This document shows positions 1 through 5,700 of a DNA stretch of 8,706 bases, piece after piece. The notes below the pieces were generated by a model, which worked only from the letters and a program-made list of their open reading frames with translations, was not told where the DNA came from and did no database searches. Position 1 is the stretch's first letter; each line of letters opens with the position of its first letter. The DNA is from Thermoflexales bacterium (GTDB lineage: Bacteria; Chloroflexota; Anaerolineae; S140-20): NCBI GenBank assembly GCA_015484715.1, contig WFUY01000388.1, positions 1-8,706 on the forward strand, written 5' to 3'. The translations under genes and the position numbers were made by a program.

Positions 1-888
1 AAGCTGGCCGCCGAGCTCCAAGTACCAGCTGTCTACACCGATCCTGAGCCCGTTATGGAGGATCGGACCGTCGAGGCCGTGCTGATCTGCTCCAGCACCG
101 ACACCCATGCCCCGTTGATCGAGGCCGCGGCCGCGGCGGGCAAGCATATCTTCTGCGAGAAGCCCATCGCTCTGGACCTGGCCCGGATTGACCGGGCCCT
201 GGCCGCCGTAGAGGAGGCGGGGGTGAAGCTGCAGGTGGGGTTCAACCGGCGCTTCGACCCCAGCTTCCGGCGGGCTCGGGAGATCGTGGCCTCGGGCCGG
301 ATCGGTCGGCCCCACATCGTGCGCATCACCAGCCGAGACCCGGAGCCCCCACCCCTGGAGTACGTGAAGGTCTCCGGGGGCATCTTCGTGGACATGACCA
401 TCCACGACTTCGACATGGCCCGCTTCCTGATCAACGATGAGGTGGAGGAAATCTACGCCGCCGGCGGCGTGCTGGTGGACTCCCGGATCGGTGAGGTGGG
501 CGATCTGGATACCGCGATCCTCACCTTGCGCTATGCCGGCGGTGCACTGGGCACCATTGACAACAGCCGGCGGGCCGTCTACGGCTACGACCAGCGGGTG
601 GAGGTCTTCGGCTCCGAGGGCATGGTGATGGTCTCCAACCGGACGCCCGATACTGCGGTCATCAGCGACGGCGAGGGCGTTCACGCTGCTAAGCCCCTCT
701 TCTTCTTCATCGAGCGCTATGCAGAAGCCTACGTGATCGAGATGAAGGCGTTCATCCGATCCATTCTGGAGGACACCTCGCCTCCGGTGACCGGTCAGGA
801 TGGCCGCATCCCCGTGGTCATGGCCTACGCTGCCCGCAAGTCGGTTCAAGAGAACCGCCCGGTGCGGCTCAGCGAGGTGGAAGGATAG
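1..888 (+). CDS. Gfo/Idh/MocA-family NAD(P)-dependent dehydrogenase, myo-inositol 2-dehydrogenase-like (5' truncated)
   Basis: This frame is open from base 1 and gives 295 visible residues ending at TAG 886-888. Family members run about 335-345 residues, so roughly 45-50 N-terminal residues with the Rossmann GxGxxG motif lie upstream of the window. The ATG at base 55 is internal (Met19 of the visible part). Seen: the hallmark EKP at visible residues 53-55 (family role: cofactor and substrate binding), GFNRRFDPSF with the following GRIGRP segment, and DMTIHDFD at 131-138, where Asp131 and His135 match the family's catalytic Asp-x-x-x-His pair. The C-terminal RYAEAY...PVTGQDGR pattern also resembles IolG. 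The family oxidises a hydroxyl of a sugar or cyclitol to a ketone in the cytoplasm; IolG converts myo-inositol to scyllo-inosose. The two downstream sugar importers fit a catabolic role. The family assignment is firm. The inositol substrate is only the best guess; other cyclitol or sugar dehydrogenases of this family are possible. Confidence 0.9.
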   Translation, partial: KLAAELQVPAVYTDPEPVMEDRTVEAVLICSSTDTHAPLIEAAAAAGKHIFCEKPIALDLARIDRALAAVEEAGVKLQVGFNRRFDPSFRRAREIVASGRIGRPHIVRITSRDPEPPPLEYVKVSGGIFVDMTIHDFDMARFLINDEVEEIYAAGGVLVDSRIGEVGDLDTAILTLRYAGGALGTIDNSRRAVYGYDQRVEVFGSEGMVMVSNRTPDTAVISDGEGVHAAKPLFFFIERYAEAYVIEMKAFIRSILEDTSPPVTGQDGRIPVVMAYAARKSVQENRPVRLSEVEG

Positions 889-938
889 GCCAGCACAGCC
901 CGCTGACCATCGGAGGGTAGTCGTTCCAGCTTTCCAAA

Positions 939-954
939 GAAAGGGGGTGGTACC
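939..954 (+). promoter_or_regulatory. SD-like leader motif, copy 1 (GAAAGGGGGTGGTACC)
   Basis: This 16-nt sequence starts 126 nt before the binding-protein ATG and matches the sequence at 3969-3984 at 13 of 16 positions. It resembles a ribosome-binding site, but only a three-codon frame (GTG 947 to TAG 956) follows directly, so it does not serve an obvious gene. Its function is unknown. Confidence 0.35.
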
Positions 955-1049
955 TTAGGAGAACGACGGATCGTGGAATCCGCTTCGCCCCAGAGCGGGG
1001 CTCCGGCGAACCTAAGCAAGGACGGTCAGAGCTATCCAGCTTGAATGCG

Positions 1050-1059
1050 AAGGAGGAGG
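1050..1059 (+). promoter_or_regulatory. Ribosome-binding site that fixes the start of the first binding protein
   Basis: AAGGAGGAGG lies 5 nt before ATG 1065. It lies downstream of the in-frame TTG at 1041, so the TTG is not the start and the protein begins at 1065. Confidence 0.85.
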
Positions 1060-1064
1060 TTGCT

Positions 1065-2069
1065 ATGTCGCGCCGCGTTTGGCTTCCGGCACTGGTCCTG
1101 CTGATCGTCGTGGCGTTAGTCGCCACGGCTTGTCAGCAACAGGCGACACCGGCTCCCAAAGAGGAGGAGAAAGGTGCTGCCCAAGAAGTCGAGTTCACCT
1201 TTTACGTTATCTCCCACGGCGGACCGGCGGACCCCTTCTGGGGCGTCGTGATGCGGGGGATGGAAGATGCGGCTGCCACACTGCCGGTCAAGGCCATCTA
1301 CTCAGGGCCGGAGAAGTTCTCCATTGACGAGTTGGTCAACCTGCTCAACAGCGCCATCGCGGCCAAACCGGATGGGATCGCCGTCACCATCACCGATCCC
1401 AACGCGCTGGATGAGCCCCTGCGCCGAGCCATCGAGCAGGGTATCCCCGTCATCGCCATCAACGTGCCCGACCCCCGGCCGGCCGGCGAGCGCATCCCCT
1501 ACCTCTTCTACGTCGGCGGCGACGAGTACCTGGGGGGGCAGCGGGCCGCCGAGCGGATGCTCCAAGAGCGGAAGCCGACGCGAGCCCTCTGCGCCATCCA
1601 CGAGGTCGGTCACGTGGGACTGGAGGCCCGCTGCAAGGGCTTCATTGACGTGATGAGCAAGGCCGGCGTTCCCGCCGAGAAGTTAGACATCGGCACCGAT
1701 CCCACCCAGGCCGTCGAGGTCCTCAAGAGCTACTTCGCCAAGAACCCCGACACCGATGCCGTCTTCACCCTGGGGCCACTGGGGGCCAACCCGATGATCC
1801 AATACATCAAGGAAAACAACCTCAAGGGGAAGATCCTCCACGGCAGCTTCGACCTGGACGAGGTGACCCTGGGGGCGATCAAGGACGGCATCACCCTCTT
1901 CACCATTGACCAGCAGCAGTACCTCCAGGGCTACATGCCCATCGTCTGGCTCTACCTCTACAACAAGTACCAACTGGTCCCCGCCACAGACATCCTCACC
2001 GGCCCGGCCATCGTGGACGCCTCAAACGTGGGGGCCATCGAGGAGTTGATCAAGGCCGGTTACCGGTAG
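1065..2069 (+). CDS. CUT2-type sugar ABC transporter substrate-binding lipoprotein (periplasmic-binding-protein fold type I)
   Basis: The product is 334 aa. Met1-Cys23 is a lipoprotein signal peptide: basic SRR, a hydrophobic stretch at 5-20, and a lipobox ending ATAC with Cys23 as the lipidation site. Residues 24-41 are a Pro/Glu/Lys/Ala tether. The mature domain opens with VISHGGPADPFW (48-59), typical of the ribose/inositol/fructose-binding family (Peripla_BP_4). It also has YVGGDEYLGGQ, which is characteristic of the hinge-side helix region, and ends with IDQQQYLQGY (281-290), a pattern common in CUT2 sugar receptors. It would capture a monosaccharide or cyclitol outside the membrane and hand it to the permease at 2172. 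It lies 176 bp after a dehydrogenase gene and has a strong RBS. The substrate is unresolved: inositol, ribose, fructose and similar sugars are all possible. The lipobox -3 residue is Ala rather than the usual Leu, a mild deviation. Confidence 0.93.
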   Translation: MSRRVWLPALVLLIVVALVATACQQQATPAPKEEEKGAAQEVEFTFYVISHGGPADPFWGVVMRGMEDAAATLPVKAIYSGPEKFSIDELVNLLNSAIAAKPDGIAVTITDPNALDEPLRRAIEQGIPVIAINVPDPRPAGERIPYLFYVGGDEYLGGQRAAERMLQERKPTRALCAIHEVGHVGLEARCKGFIDVMSKAGVPAEKLDIGTDPTQAVEVLKSYFAKNPDTDAVFTLGPLGANPMIQYIKENNLKGKILHGSFDLDEVTLGAIKDGITLFTIDQQQYLQGYMPIVWLYLYNKYQLVPATDILTGPAIVDASNVGAIEELIKAGYR

Positions 2070-2106
2070 TCTATCGAAGCCTGTCTGCATCTTGACCGAG
2101 CCCATA

Positions 2107-2157
2107 GGTGGCAGGGAGGGGCTCTGCTCTCCCTGCCACCTCTCCAAGGGGGAGAGG
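2107..2157 (+). promoter_or_regulatory. Double hairpin between binding-protein and permease genes
   Basis: A perfect 12-bp inverted repeat, GGTGGCAGGGAG at 2107-2118 and CTCCCTGCCACC at 2129-2140, has a 10-nt loop that can tighten by one G-U and one G-C pair. Sharing its last two bases is a second stem, CCTCTCC 2139-2145 with GGAGAGG 2151-2157. No T-run follows, so it is not a classical intrinsic terminator. The 3' arm of the second stem overlaps the best RBS of the permease (GGAGAGGAG 2151-2159, 12 nt from ATG 2172). This could protect the upstream mRNA from 3' exonucleases and dampen permease translation; the role is inferred. Confidence 0.65.
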
Positions 2158-2171
2158 AGCGAGCAGACCCG

Positions 2172-3140
2172 ATGAGCGTAAGGGCGTCTACCTGGAGATC
2201 GCTGGCACGCCAATTGTCCCGCTATCCGGAGATCGGTGCCCTAGCGGGGTTCTTGGCCGTTTTCATCGGCTTTTCCCTCTTTGCTGAACGATTCTTGACA
2301 TTGGCCTCGCTTTCCGGTATCATGACGATAGCCGCCGAGCTGGGCATCGTCGCCGTTGGCATCACCTTCCTGATGATCGCCGGCGAGTTTGACCTCTCGG
2401 TGGGCTCTGTCCTGGGGGTGGGGGCTATGGCCTTCGCCCTGCTGGCCAAGGCCGGTTGGCCCCACAGCTTGGCCTTCCTGATCTCGATAGGCCTGGCGGC
2501 AATCATCGGCCTGATCAACGGCCTCCTGGTTATCCAAACCCGCATTCCCTCCTTCATCGTCACCCTGGGCACGATGATGTTCTGGCGGGGAGTCCTGCTG
2601 GCTGTCACGGGCGGCTTCCCCGTCGTCTACGAGGGCGGCTCTCGGTTGCTCTCTGCCTTGGGCGGGCGCTTCGCTGGTGGCTTCCATACATCCCTCTTCT
2701 GGTTTGTCCTGATCGTCCTCATCTTCCAGGTTGTGCTGACCCAGACGCGCTACGGAAACGGTGTGTATGCGACGGGAGGGGACCCCGGCGCTGCCCGCGC
2801 TCTGGGCGTGAATGTGGCGCGTACCAAGATCATCAACTTCGTCCTCTCGGCGATGCTGGCGGCCCTGGCTGGTATCATTCAGTTCAGCCGCTTCAAGTCG
2901 GTGGACCCCTTGCGTGGGCAGGAGTGGGAGCTCCAGGCCATCGCCGCCGCCGTCATCGGAGGAACGCTGCTGACAGGCGGGTACGGCAGCATCCTGGGGA
3001 CCGCCCTGGGCGTGATGATGATTGGGATGGTGCGCAGCGGATTGGTGTTGGCCGGCGCACCGGCCTACTGGTATCGCGCCTTCATCGGCGTCATCCTCAT
3101 CGCCGCGGTCATCATCAACGTGAGAATCCGGGGGCGGTAA
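2172..3140 (+). CDS. CUT2-type sugar ABC transporter permease (RbsC/XylH/FrcC-like)
   Basis: The product is 322 aa, the normal length for the BPD_transp_2 family, and very hydrophobic, with about eight to ten predicted membrane spans. Visible family marks are GEFDLSVGSVLG (71-82; RbsC has a comparable DLSVGS motif), RIPSFIVTLGTMMFWRG (124-140), the cytoplasmic loop TRYGNGVYATGGDPGAARALGV (192-213) that contacts the ATPase, and the glycine-rich ELQAIAAAVIGGTLLTGGYGS run near the C-terminus. There is only one permease gene, so it presumably works as a homodimer. ATG 2172 is preceded by GGAGAGGAG at a long 12-nt spacing, partly inside a hairpin, which suggests lower expression than the binding protein. 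The gene ends 2 bp before the ATPase start. The substrate follows the binding protein and is unknown. Confidence 0.93.
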   Translation: MSVRASTWRSLARQLSRYPEIGALAGFLAVFIGFSLFAERFLTLASLSGIMTIAAELGIVAVGITFLMIAGEFDLSVGSVLGVGAMAFALLAKAGWPHSLAFLISIGLAAIIGLINGLLVIQTRIPSFIVTLGTMMFWRGVLLAVTGGFPVVYEGGSRLLSALGGRFAGGFHTSLFWFVLIVLIFQVVLTQTRYGNGVYATGGDPGAARALGVNVARTKIINFVLSAMLAALAGIIQFSRFKSVDPLRGQEWELQAIAAAVIGGTLLTGGYGSILGTALGVMMIGMVRSGLVLAGAPAYWYRAFIGVILIAAVIINVRIRGR

Positions 3141-3142
3141 CG

Positions 3143-3922
3143 ATGGCCAACGCACAGAACGAACCTCTGGTCCGTATGGTCAACATCAGCAAGAGCTTCG
3201 GCCACGTCCAGGCCCTGCAGGGGGTGAACTTCACCGTAGGCCGACAGGAGGTGGTCGGCCTGCTGGGGGACAACGGGGCAGGAAAGTCCACCCTGATCAA
3301 GATCCTCACCGGCCTCTACCCCCCCGACGAAGGGGAGATCTACTTCGAGGGGCGCAAGGTGCGCTTCACCTCTCCCCACGATGCCCGGGAGATGGGCATC
3401 GAGACCGTCTACCAGGACCTGGCCCTGGTGCCCCTGATGAGCATCGCCCGCAACTTCTTCCTGGGGCGGGAACCGGTGAAGCGGATCGGTCCCTTCCGCT
3501 TCCTGGACCAGAAGACGATGAACGACGTGGCCCGTCACGTGCTGGCGGAGATCGGCATCCGCATCCGCTCCCCTCACGAAGAGGTGGCGACCCTCTCCGG
3601 GGGAGAGCGGCAGTCCATCGCCATCGGACGGGCGATCCACTTCGGCGTCAAGCTTCTCATCCTCGACGAGCCCACCTCTGCCCTCTCGGTGAAGGAGACC
3701 CGCAAGGTCCTCAACTACATCGTGGAGGCGAAGGAGCGAGGGCTCTCGGTGATCTTCATCACCCACAACGTCTACCACGTGCACCCTGTGGCCGACCGTT
3801 TCACCATCCTGAGCCACGGGCGGAACCTGGGGGACTTCCACAAAGGGGAGGTCACGCCAGAGGAGATCTCAGAACTGATCGTGGGAGCTCTGCGACCTGA
3901 AGAGGTGAGACAAGCGGCATAG
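3143..3922 (+). CDS. CUT2-type sugar ABC transporter ATP-binding protein with a single nucleotide-binding domain (FrcA-like)
   Basis: The product is 259 aa with one complete ABC domain: Walker A GDNGAGKST (42-50), Q-loop Gln91, signature LSGGE (151-155), Walker B LLILDEP (171-177) and H-loop His208. It energises uptake through the permease at 2172. CUT2 ATPases are usually about 500-aa fusions of two domains (RbsA, XylG). This one has a single domain, as in the fructose importer ATPase FrcA, so it should act as a homodimer. The frame is open far upstream inside the permease gene, but the RbsC-like protein is encoded there in another frame. ATG 3143 gives a protein that starts just before the first beta strand. 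It lies 2 bp after the permease stop, behind G-rich GGGGGCGG (3130-3137), which suggests translational coupling. Confidence 0.94.
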   Translation: MANAQNEPLVRMVNISKSFGHVQALQGVNFTVGRQEVVGLLGDNGAGKSTLIKILTGLYPPDEGEIYFEGRKVRFTSPHDAREMGIETVYQDLALVPLMSIARNFFLGREPVKRIGPFRFLDQKTMNDVARHVLAEIGIRIRSPHEEVATLSGGERQSIAIGRAIHFGVKLLILDEPTSALSVKETRKVLNYIVEAKERGLSVIFITHNVYHVHPVADRFTILSHGRNLGDFHKGEVTPEEISELIVGALRPEEVRQAA

Positions 3923-3968
3923 AGCTGCCCACGGGTGGGGCTGACGGGAGGCCATCCCCACACAGCGG

Positions 3969-3984
3969 GAAAGGAGGTGATGCC
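3969..3984 (+). promoter_or_regulatory. SD-like leader motif, copy 2 (GAAAGGAGGTGATGCC)
   Basis: It includes AAAGGAGGTGAT (3970-3981), fully complementary to the common bacterial 16S rRNA 3' tail. It starts 133 nt before the ATG of the second binding protein and is 13/16 identical to 939-954. It overlaps ATG 3980 of a 21-codon frame ending at TAG 4043-4045, with only 2 nt between GGAGG and the ATG, which is shorter than usual for initiation. A standby ribosome site or leader element is possible; function unknown. Confidence 0.4.
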
Positions 3985-4085
3985 CCGGAATCTTGTGGAA
4001 GCGCAATCCAATATCGGCTCATTGGACACAGGCTCTCTGGAATAGGGAGCCGCTCTCTGTACCTACCCGCAAATCCAGACACCAC

Positions 4086-4094
4086 AAGGAGGAG
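4086..4094 (+). promoter_or_regulatory. Ribosome-binding site of the second binding protein
   Basis: AAGGAGGAG lies 7 nt before ATG 4102. Another ATG at 4095, directly after it and in a different frame, is too close to be used and does not encode the recognisable protein. Confidence 0.85.
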
Positions 4095-4101
4095 ATGAGC
4101 G

Positions 4102-5538
4102 ATGAAAACGCGGTTCCTGTGGTCCTTGCTGAGCGCCCTGATCGTGGTCAGCCTGCTCCTGACGGCCTGCGGCGGTGGGGCGACACCGGAGCCCACCAAA
4201 GCACCGGAGGAGAAGCCGGCCGAGAAACCGGCTGCGGAGATCGAAGAGGTCACCATCGTCGCTTGGACCATCGGCCCCGACGATCCTTCCTACTACCGGG
4301 CCAAGAACCTGGAGACGGCGGCCGAACGGCTCAACAAGAAGCTGGAGGCCGAAGGGTCCAACGTCCGCGTGAAGGTGGAGGCCTCCTTCGACACCACCTC
4401 CTGGGGCGACTACAAGAAGCGGGTGCTCTTGGCCTTCGAGGGCGGCAAGGCTCCCGACATCGTGCTCTCCGGCCACGAGGACATCGCGCCCTGGGCCGAT
4501 GCTGGCTACATCATCGCCCTGGATGACTACATCGCCCAGTACCCCGACACTTACAACGACATCTTCGAGAGCCTGTGGGGGGCGGTGACCTACAAGGGCA
4601 AGCGGTGGGCCATCCCCCAGGACACCGAGGCCCGGCCTATGTACTTCAGCAAGGCCCGCCTGAGGGAACTGGGGTGGTCCGAGGAGGAGATCGAAGCCCT
4701 GCCTGAGAAGATCAAGAACGGCGAGTTCACCCTCTACGACATGCTGGAGGTCGCCAAGGAGGCTCAGGACAAGGGCGTCGTCGAGCCCGGCTACGGCTAC
4801 TGGCATCGCCCGAAGAAGGGGTCCGACTTCTACCACTTCTACTACAACTGCGGAGGCACGCTGCAGGACCCCGACACCGGCAAGCTGGTCCTGGACAAGA
4901 AGGCGCTCAAGTGCGTCTACCAGTTCTTCTGGGATGCCACCCAGGAGTACAAGGTCACCAAGACCGACCTGATCGGGACCGAGTGGAAGATCATCCACGA
5001 GACGGTCTCCAGCGGCCGGGCCCTCTTCTTCAACGGCGGCACTTGGAACTGGGCCGAGTGGCGGGATAAGTACCTGCCCAATGAGGCCGATCCCGAGGCC
5101 TACCTGTGGGAGAACATCGGCTTCGCCCTGATCCCGGCGATGAAGAAGGGCGGCAAGCCCAACACCCTCTCCCACCCGTTGGTCTACATGGTCACCGCCC
5201 AGTCCAAGAACCCCGACCTGGCCTTCCGCATCATCACCGAGGCCACGGCGCCGGACCTCAACGCCCTGCATGCCGTCGAGAGCGGCCACCTGGCCATCCT
5301 CAAGTCGGAGCTGAACGATCCCAAGTACGCCGAGGACAAGTTCGCCCAGGCGGCCGCCTACATGCTGGAGTACACCACCTTCCTGCCCAACAACCCCGAC
5401 TTCGGCACCTTGGATGAGATCTACTTCGGCGGCATCTCGGCGGTCGAGAGCGGCCAGTGGACCCCCGATGAGGCGGTGGAGAACGTCATCGCCGACGTCC
5501 AGGTCGAGCTGGGCGACAAGGTGATCATCAAGGAGTAG
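4102..5538 (+). CDS. CUT1-type ABC transporter extracellular solute-binding lipoprotein (family 1 SBP)
   Basis: The product is 478 aa. Residues 1-23 form a lipoprotein signal peptide (MKTR, hydrophobic core, lipobox LLTAC with Cys23). Residues 24-48 are a Gly then Pro/Glu/Lys/Ala tether, followed by the binding domain from about residue 50 (VTIVAW). Features of the maltose/glycerol-phosphate receptor class are helix 1 packed with Lys/Glu, the GGKAPDIV turn (114-121), the following APWADAGYIIALDDYI segment, a fairly long domain-swapped C-terminal half, and aromatic-rich strands (Tyr, Trp) suited to stacking on a sugar ring. It would deliver its ligand to the permease pair at 5714 and 6723. The strong RBS and a downstream hairpin fit high expression. 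The substrate is unknown. With a myo-inositol-dehydrogenase-like gene nearby, a cyclitol is possible (Thermotoga is reported to import inositol through a CUT1 system), but oligosaccharides or polyols are equally open. Confidence 0.92.
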   Translation: MKTRFLWSLLSALIVVSLLLTACGGGATPEPTKAPEEKPAEKPAAEIEEVTIVAWTIGPDDPSYYRAKNLETAAERLNKKLEAEGSNVRVKVEASFDTTSWGDYKKRVLLAFEGGKAPDIVLSGHEDIAPWADAGYIIALDDYIAQYPDTYNDIFESLWGAVTYKGKRWAIPQDTEARPMYFSKARLRELGWSEEEIEALPEKIKNGEFTLYDMLEVAKEAQDKGVVEPGYGYWHRPKKGSDFYHFYYNCGGTLQDPDTGKLVLDKKALKCVYQFFWDATQEYKVTKTDLIGTEWKIIHETVSSGRALFFNGGTWNWAEWRDKYLPNEADPEAYLWENIGFALIPAMKKGGKPNTLSHPLVYMVTAQSKNPDLAFRIITEATAPDLNALHAVESGHLAILKSELNDPKYAEDKFAQAAAYMLEYTTFLPNNPDFGTLDEIYFGGISAVESGQWTPDEAVENVIADVQVELGDKVIIKE

Positions 5539-5551
5539 GTGAAACCGCCCT

Positions 5552-5605
5552 TGGGGTGGGGAGTCACCCCAGACCCATCGCCGGGCCAGGGGGCTCCCCG
5601 CCCCA
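5552..5605 (+). promoter_or_regulatory. Long G/C-rich hairpin between the second binding protein and its permeases
   Basis: Bases 5552-5565 can pair with 5592-5605 over 14 positions, including two G-U pairs, around a 26-nt loop. A competing local hairpin pairs TGGGGTG 5552-5558 with CACCCCA 5565-5571. No T-run follows, so a simple intrinsic terminator is unlikely. Its place just after the binding-protein stop suggests mRNA stabilisation or partial attenuation before the membrane components, as with the hairpins between malE and malF; this is inference. Confidence 0.6.
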
Positions 5606-5610
5606 CCCTG

Positions 5611-5666
5611 CGAATTGCGAATTGCAAATTGCAAATTGCGAATTGCAGATTGCGAATTGCAAGTTG
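5611..5666 (+). repeat. Tandem heptanucleotide repeat, eight copies of C-R-R-R-T-T-G
   Basis: Eight consecutive 7-nt units are seen: CGAATTG (four times), CAAATTG (twice), CAGATTG and CAAGTTG. Variation is limited to purine swaps at positions 2-4. It is A/T-rich in a G/C-rich setting, lies between the hairpin and the RBS of the permease gene, and is free of stop codons in all + strand frames, which creates spurious reading frames. The unit is not a multiple of three and the block lies outside the coding region. Similar heptads are, from memory, scattered between genes in various environmental bacteria. The function is unknown. Confidence 0.93.
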
Positions 5667-5700
5667 CACCGTGCCCCACCCGGGGAGGCGTTGCAAACGG

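Larger units (their letters stand above)
889..1064 (+). promoter_or_regulatory. 176-nt leader/intergenic region before the first binding protein, with foldable elements
   Basis: No gene is visible and I found no convincing -35/-10 pair. A small hairpin CTTTC/GAAAG (930-934 with 939-943) overlaps the SD-like sequence GAAAGGGGGTGGTACC at 939-954. Downstream, CTTAGG (954-959) is complementary to CCTAAG (1011-1016). These enclose two hairpins: CGGAT/ATCCG (967-971 with 978-982) and TTCGCC/GGCGAA (984-989 with 1005-1010). The last holds an inner GAGC/GCTC stem (993-996 with 1000-1003). Together they would form a three-way junction. The fold was made by eye, and stems of 5-6 bp are expected by chance in this length. 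Confidence 0.4.
3923..4101 (+). promoter_or_regulatory. 179-nt leader/intergenic region before the second binding protein, with foldable elements
   Basis: A hairpin GTGGGG/CCCCAC (3935-3940 with 3956-3961) follows the ATPase stop without a T-run, so it is at most a weak or factor-dependent end. After the SD-like motif at 3969-3984, CTTGTGG (3992-3998) is complementary to CCACAAG (4082-4088), a 7-bp stem extendable by a U-G pair. It encloses TCCAAT/ATTGGA (4007-4012 with 4021-4026) and GGCTCTC/GGGAGCC (4031-4037 with 4045-4051, one G-U). The closing stem covers the first three bases of the RBS at 4086-4094. No clear promoter was found. The fold was made by eye. Confidence 0.42.

Noticed and set aside
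557..586. TTGACA within the dehydrogenase gene as a promoter
   Set aside because: The sequence 17 nt further on (TACGGC) is a poor -10 element and the site is deep in the coding region.
788..797. 10-bp palindrome TGACCGGTCA as an operator
   Set aside because: It lies within the dehydrogenase coding region and no second copy was found near a promoter; probably chance.
2456..3142. Upstream in-frame extension of the CUT2 ATPase to a 488-codon frame
   Set aside because: It overlaps the RbsC-like permease in another frame and encodes Pro/Arg/Gly/His-rich sequence. The recognisable ABC domain begins after ATG 3143.
2241..3155. 304-codon - strand frame opposite the CUT2 permease
   Set aside because: The product is rich in Asp, Glu, Gln and Arg, as expected for the complement of a hydrophobic membrane-protein gene. 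It has no RBS or domain pattern.
3935..3961. GTGGGG/CCCCAC hairpin as an intrinsic terminator after the CUT2 ATPase
   Set aside because: The stem is only 6 bp before a mismatch, with a long loop and no T-run, so it is not supported as an intrinsic terminator.
3993..4526. 177-codon + strand frame overlapping leader 2 and the start of the second binding protein
   Set aside because: It begins at a TTG in the leader and runs out of frame through the lipoprotein gene. The product is Arg/Gly-rich with no recognisable features.
5611..5666. CRISPR array or replication-origin iterons
   Set aside because: The units are 7 nt with no spacers, and no cas or replication-initiator gene is near.
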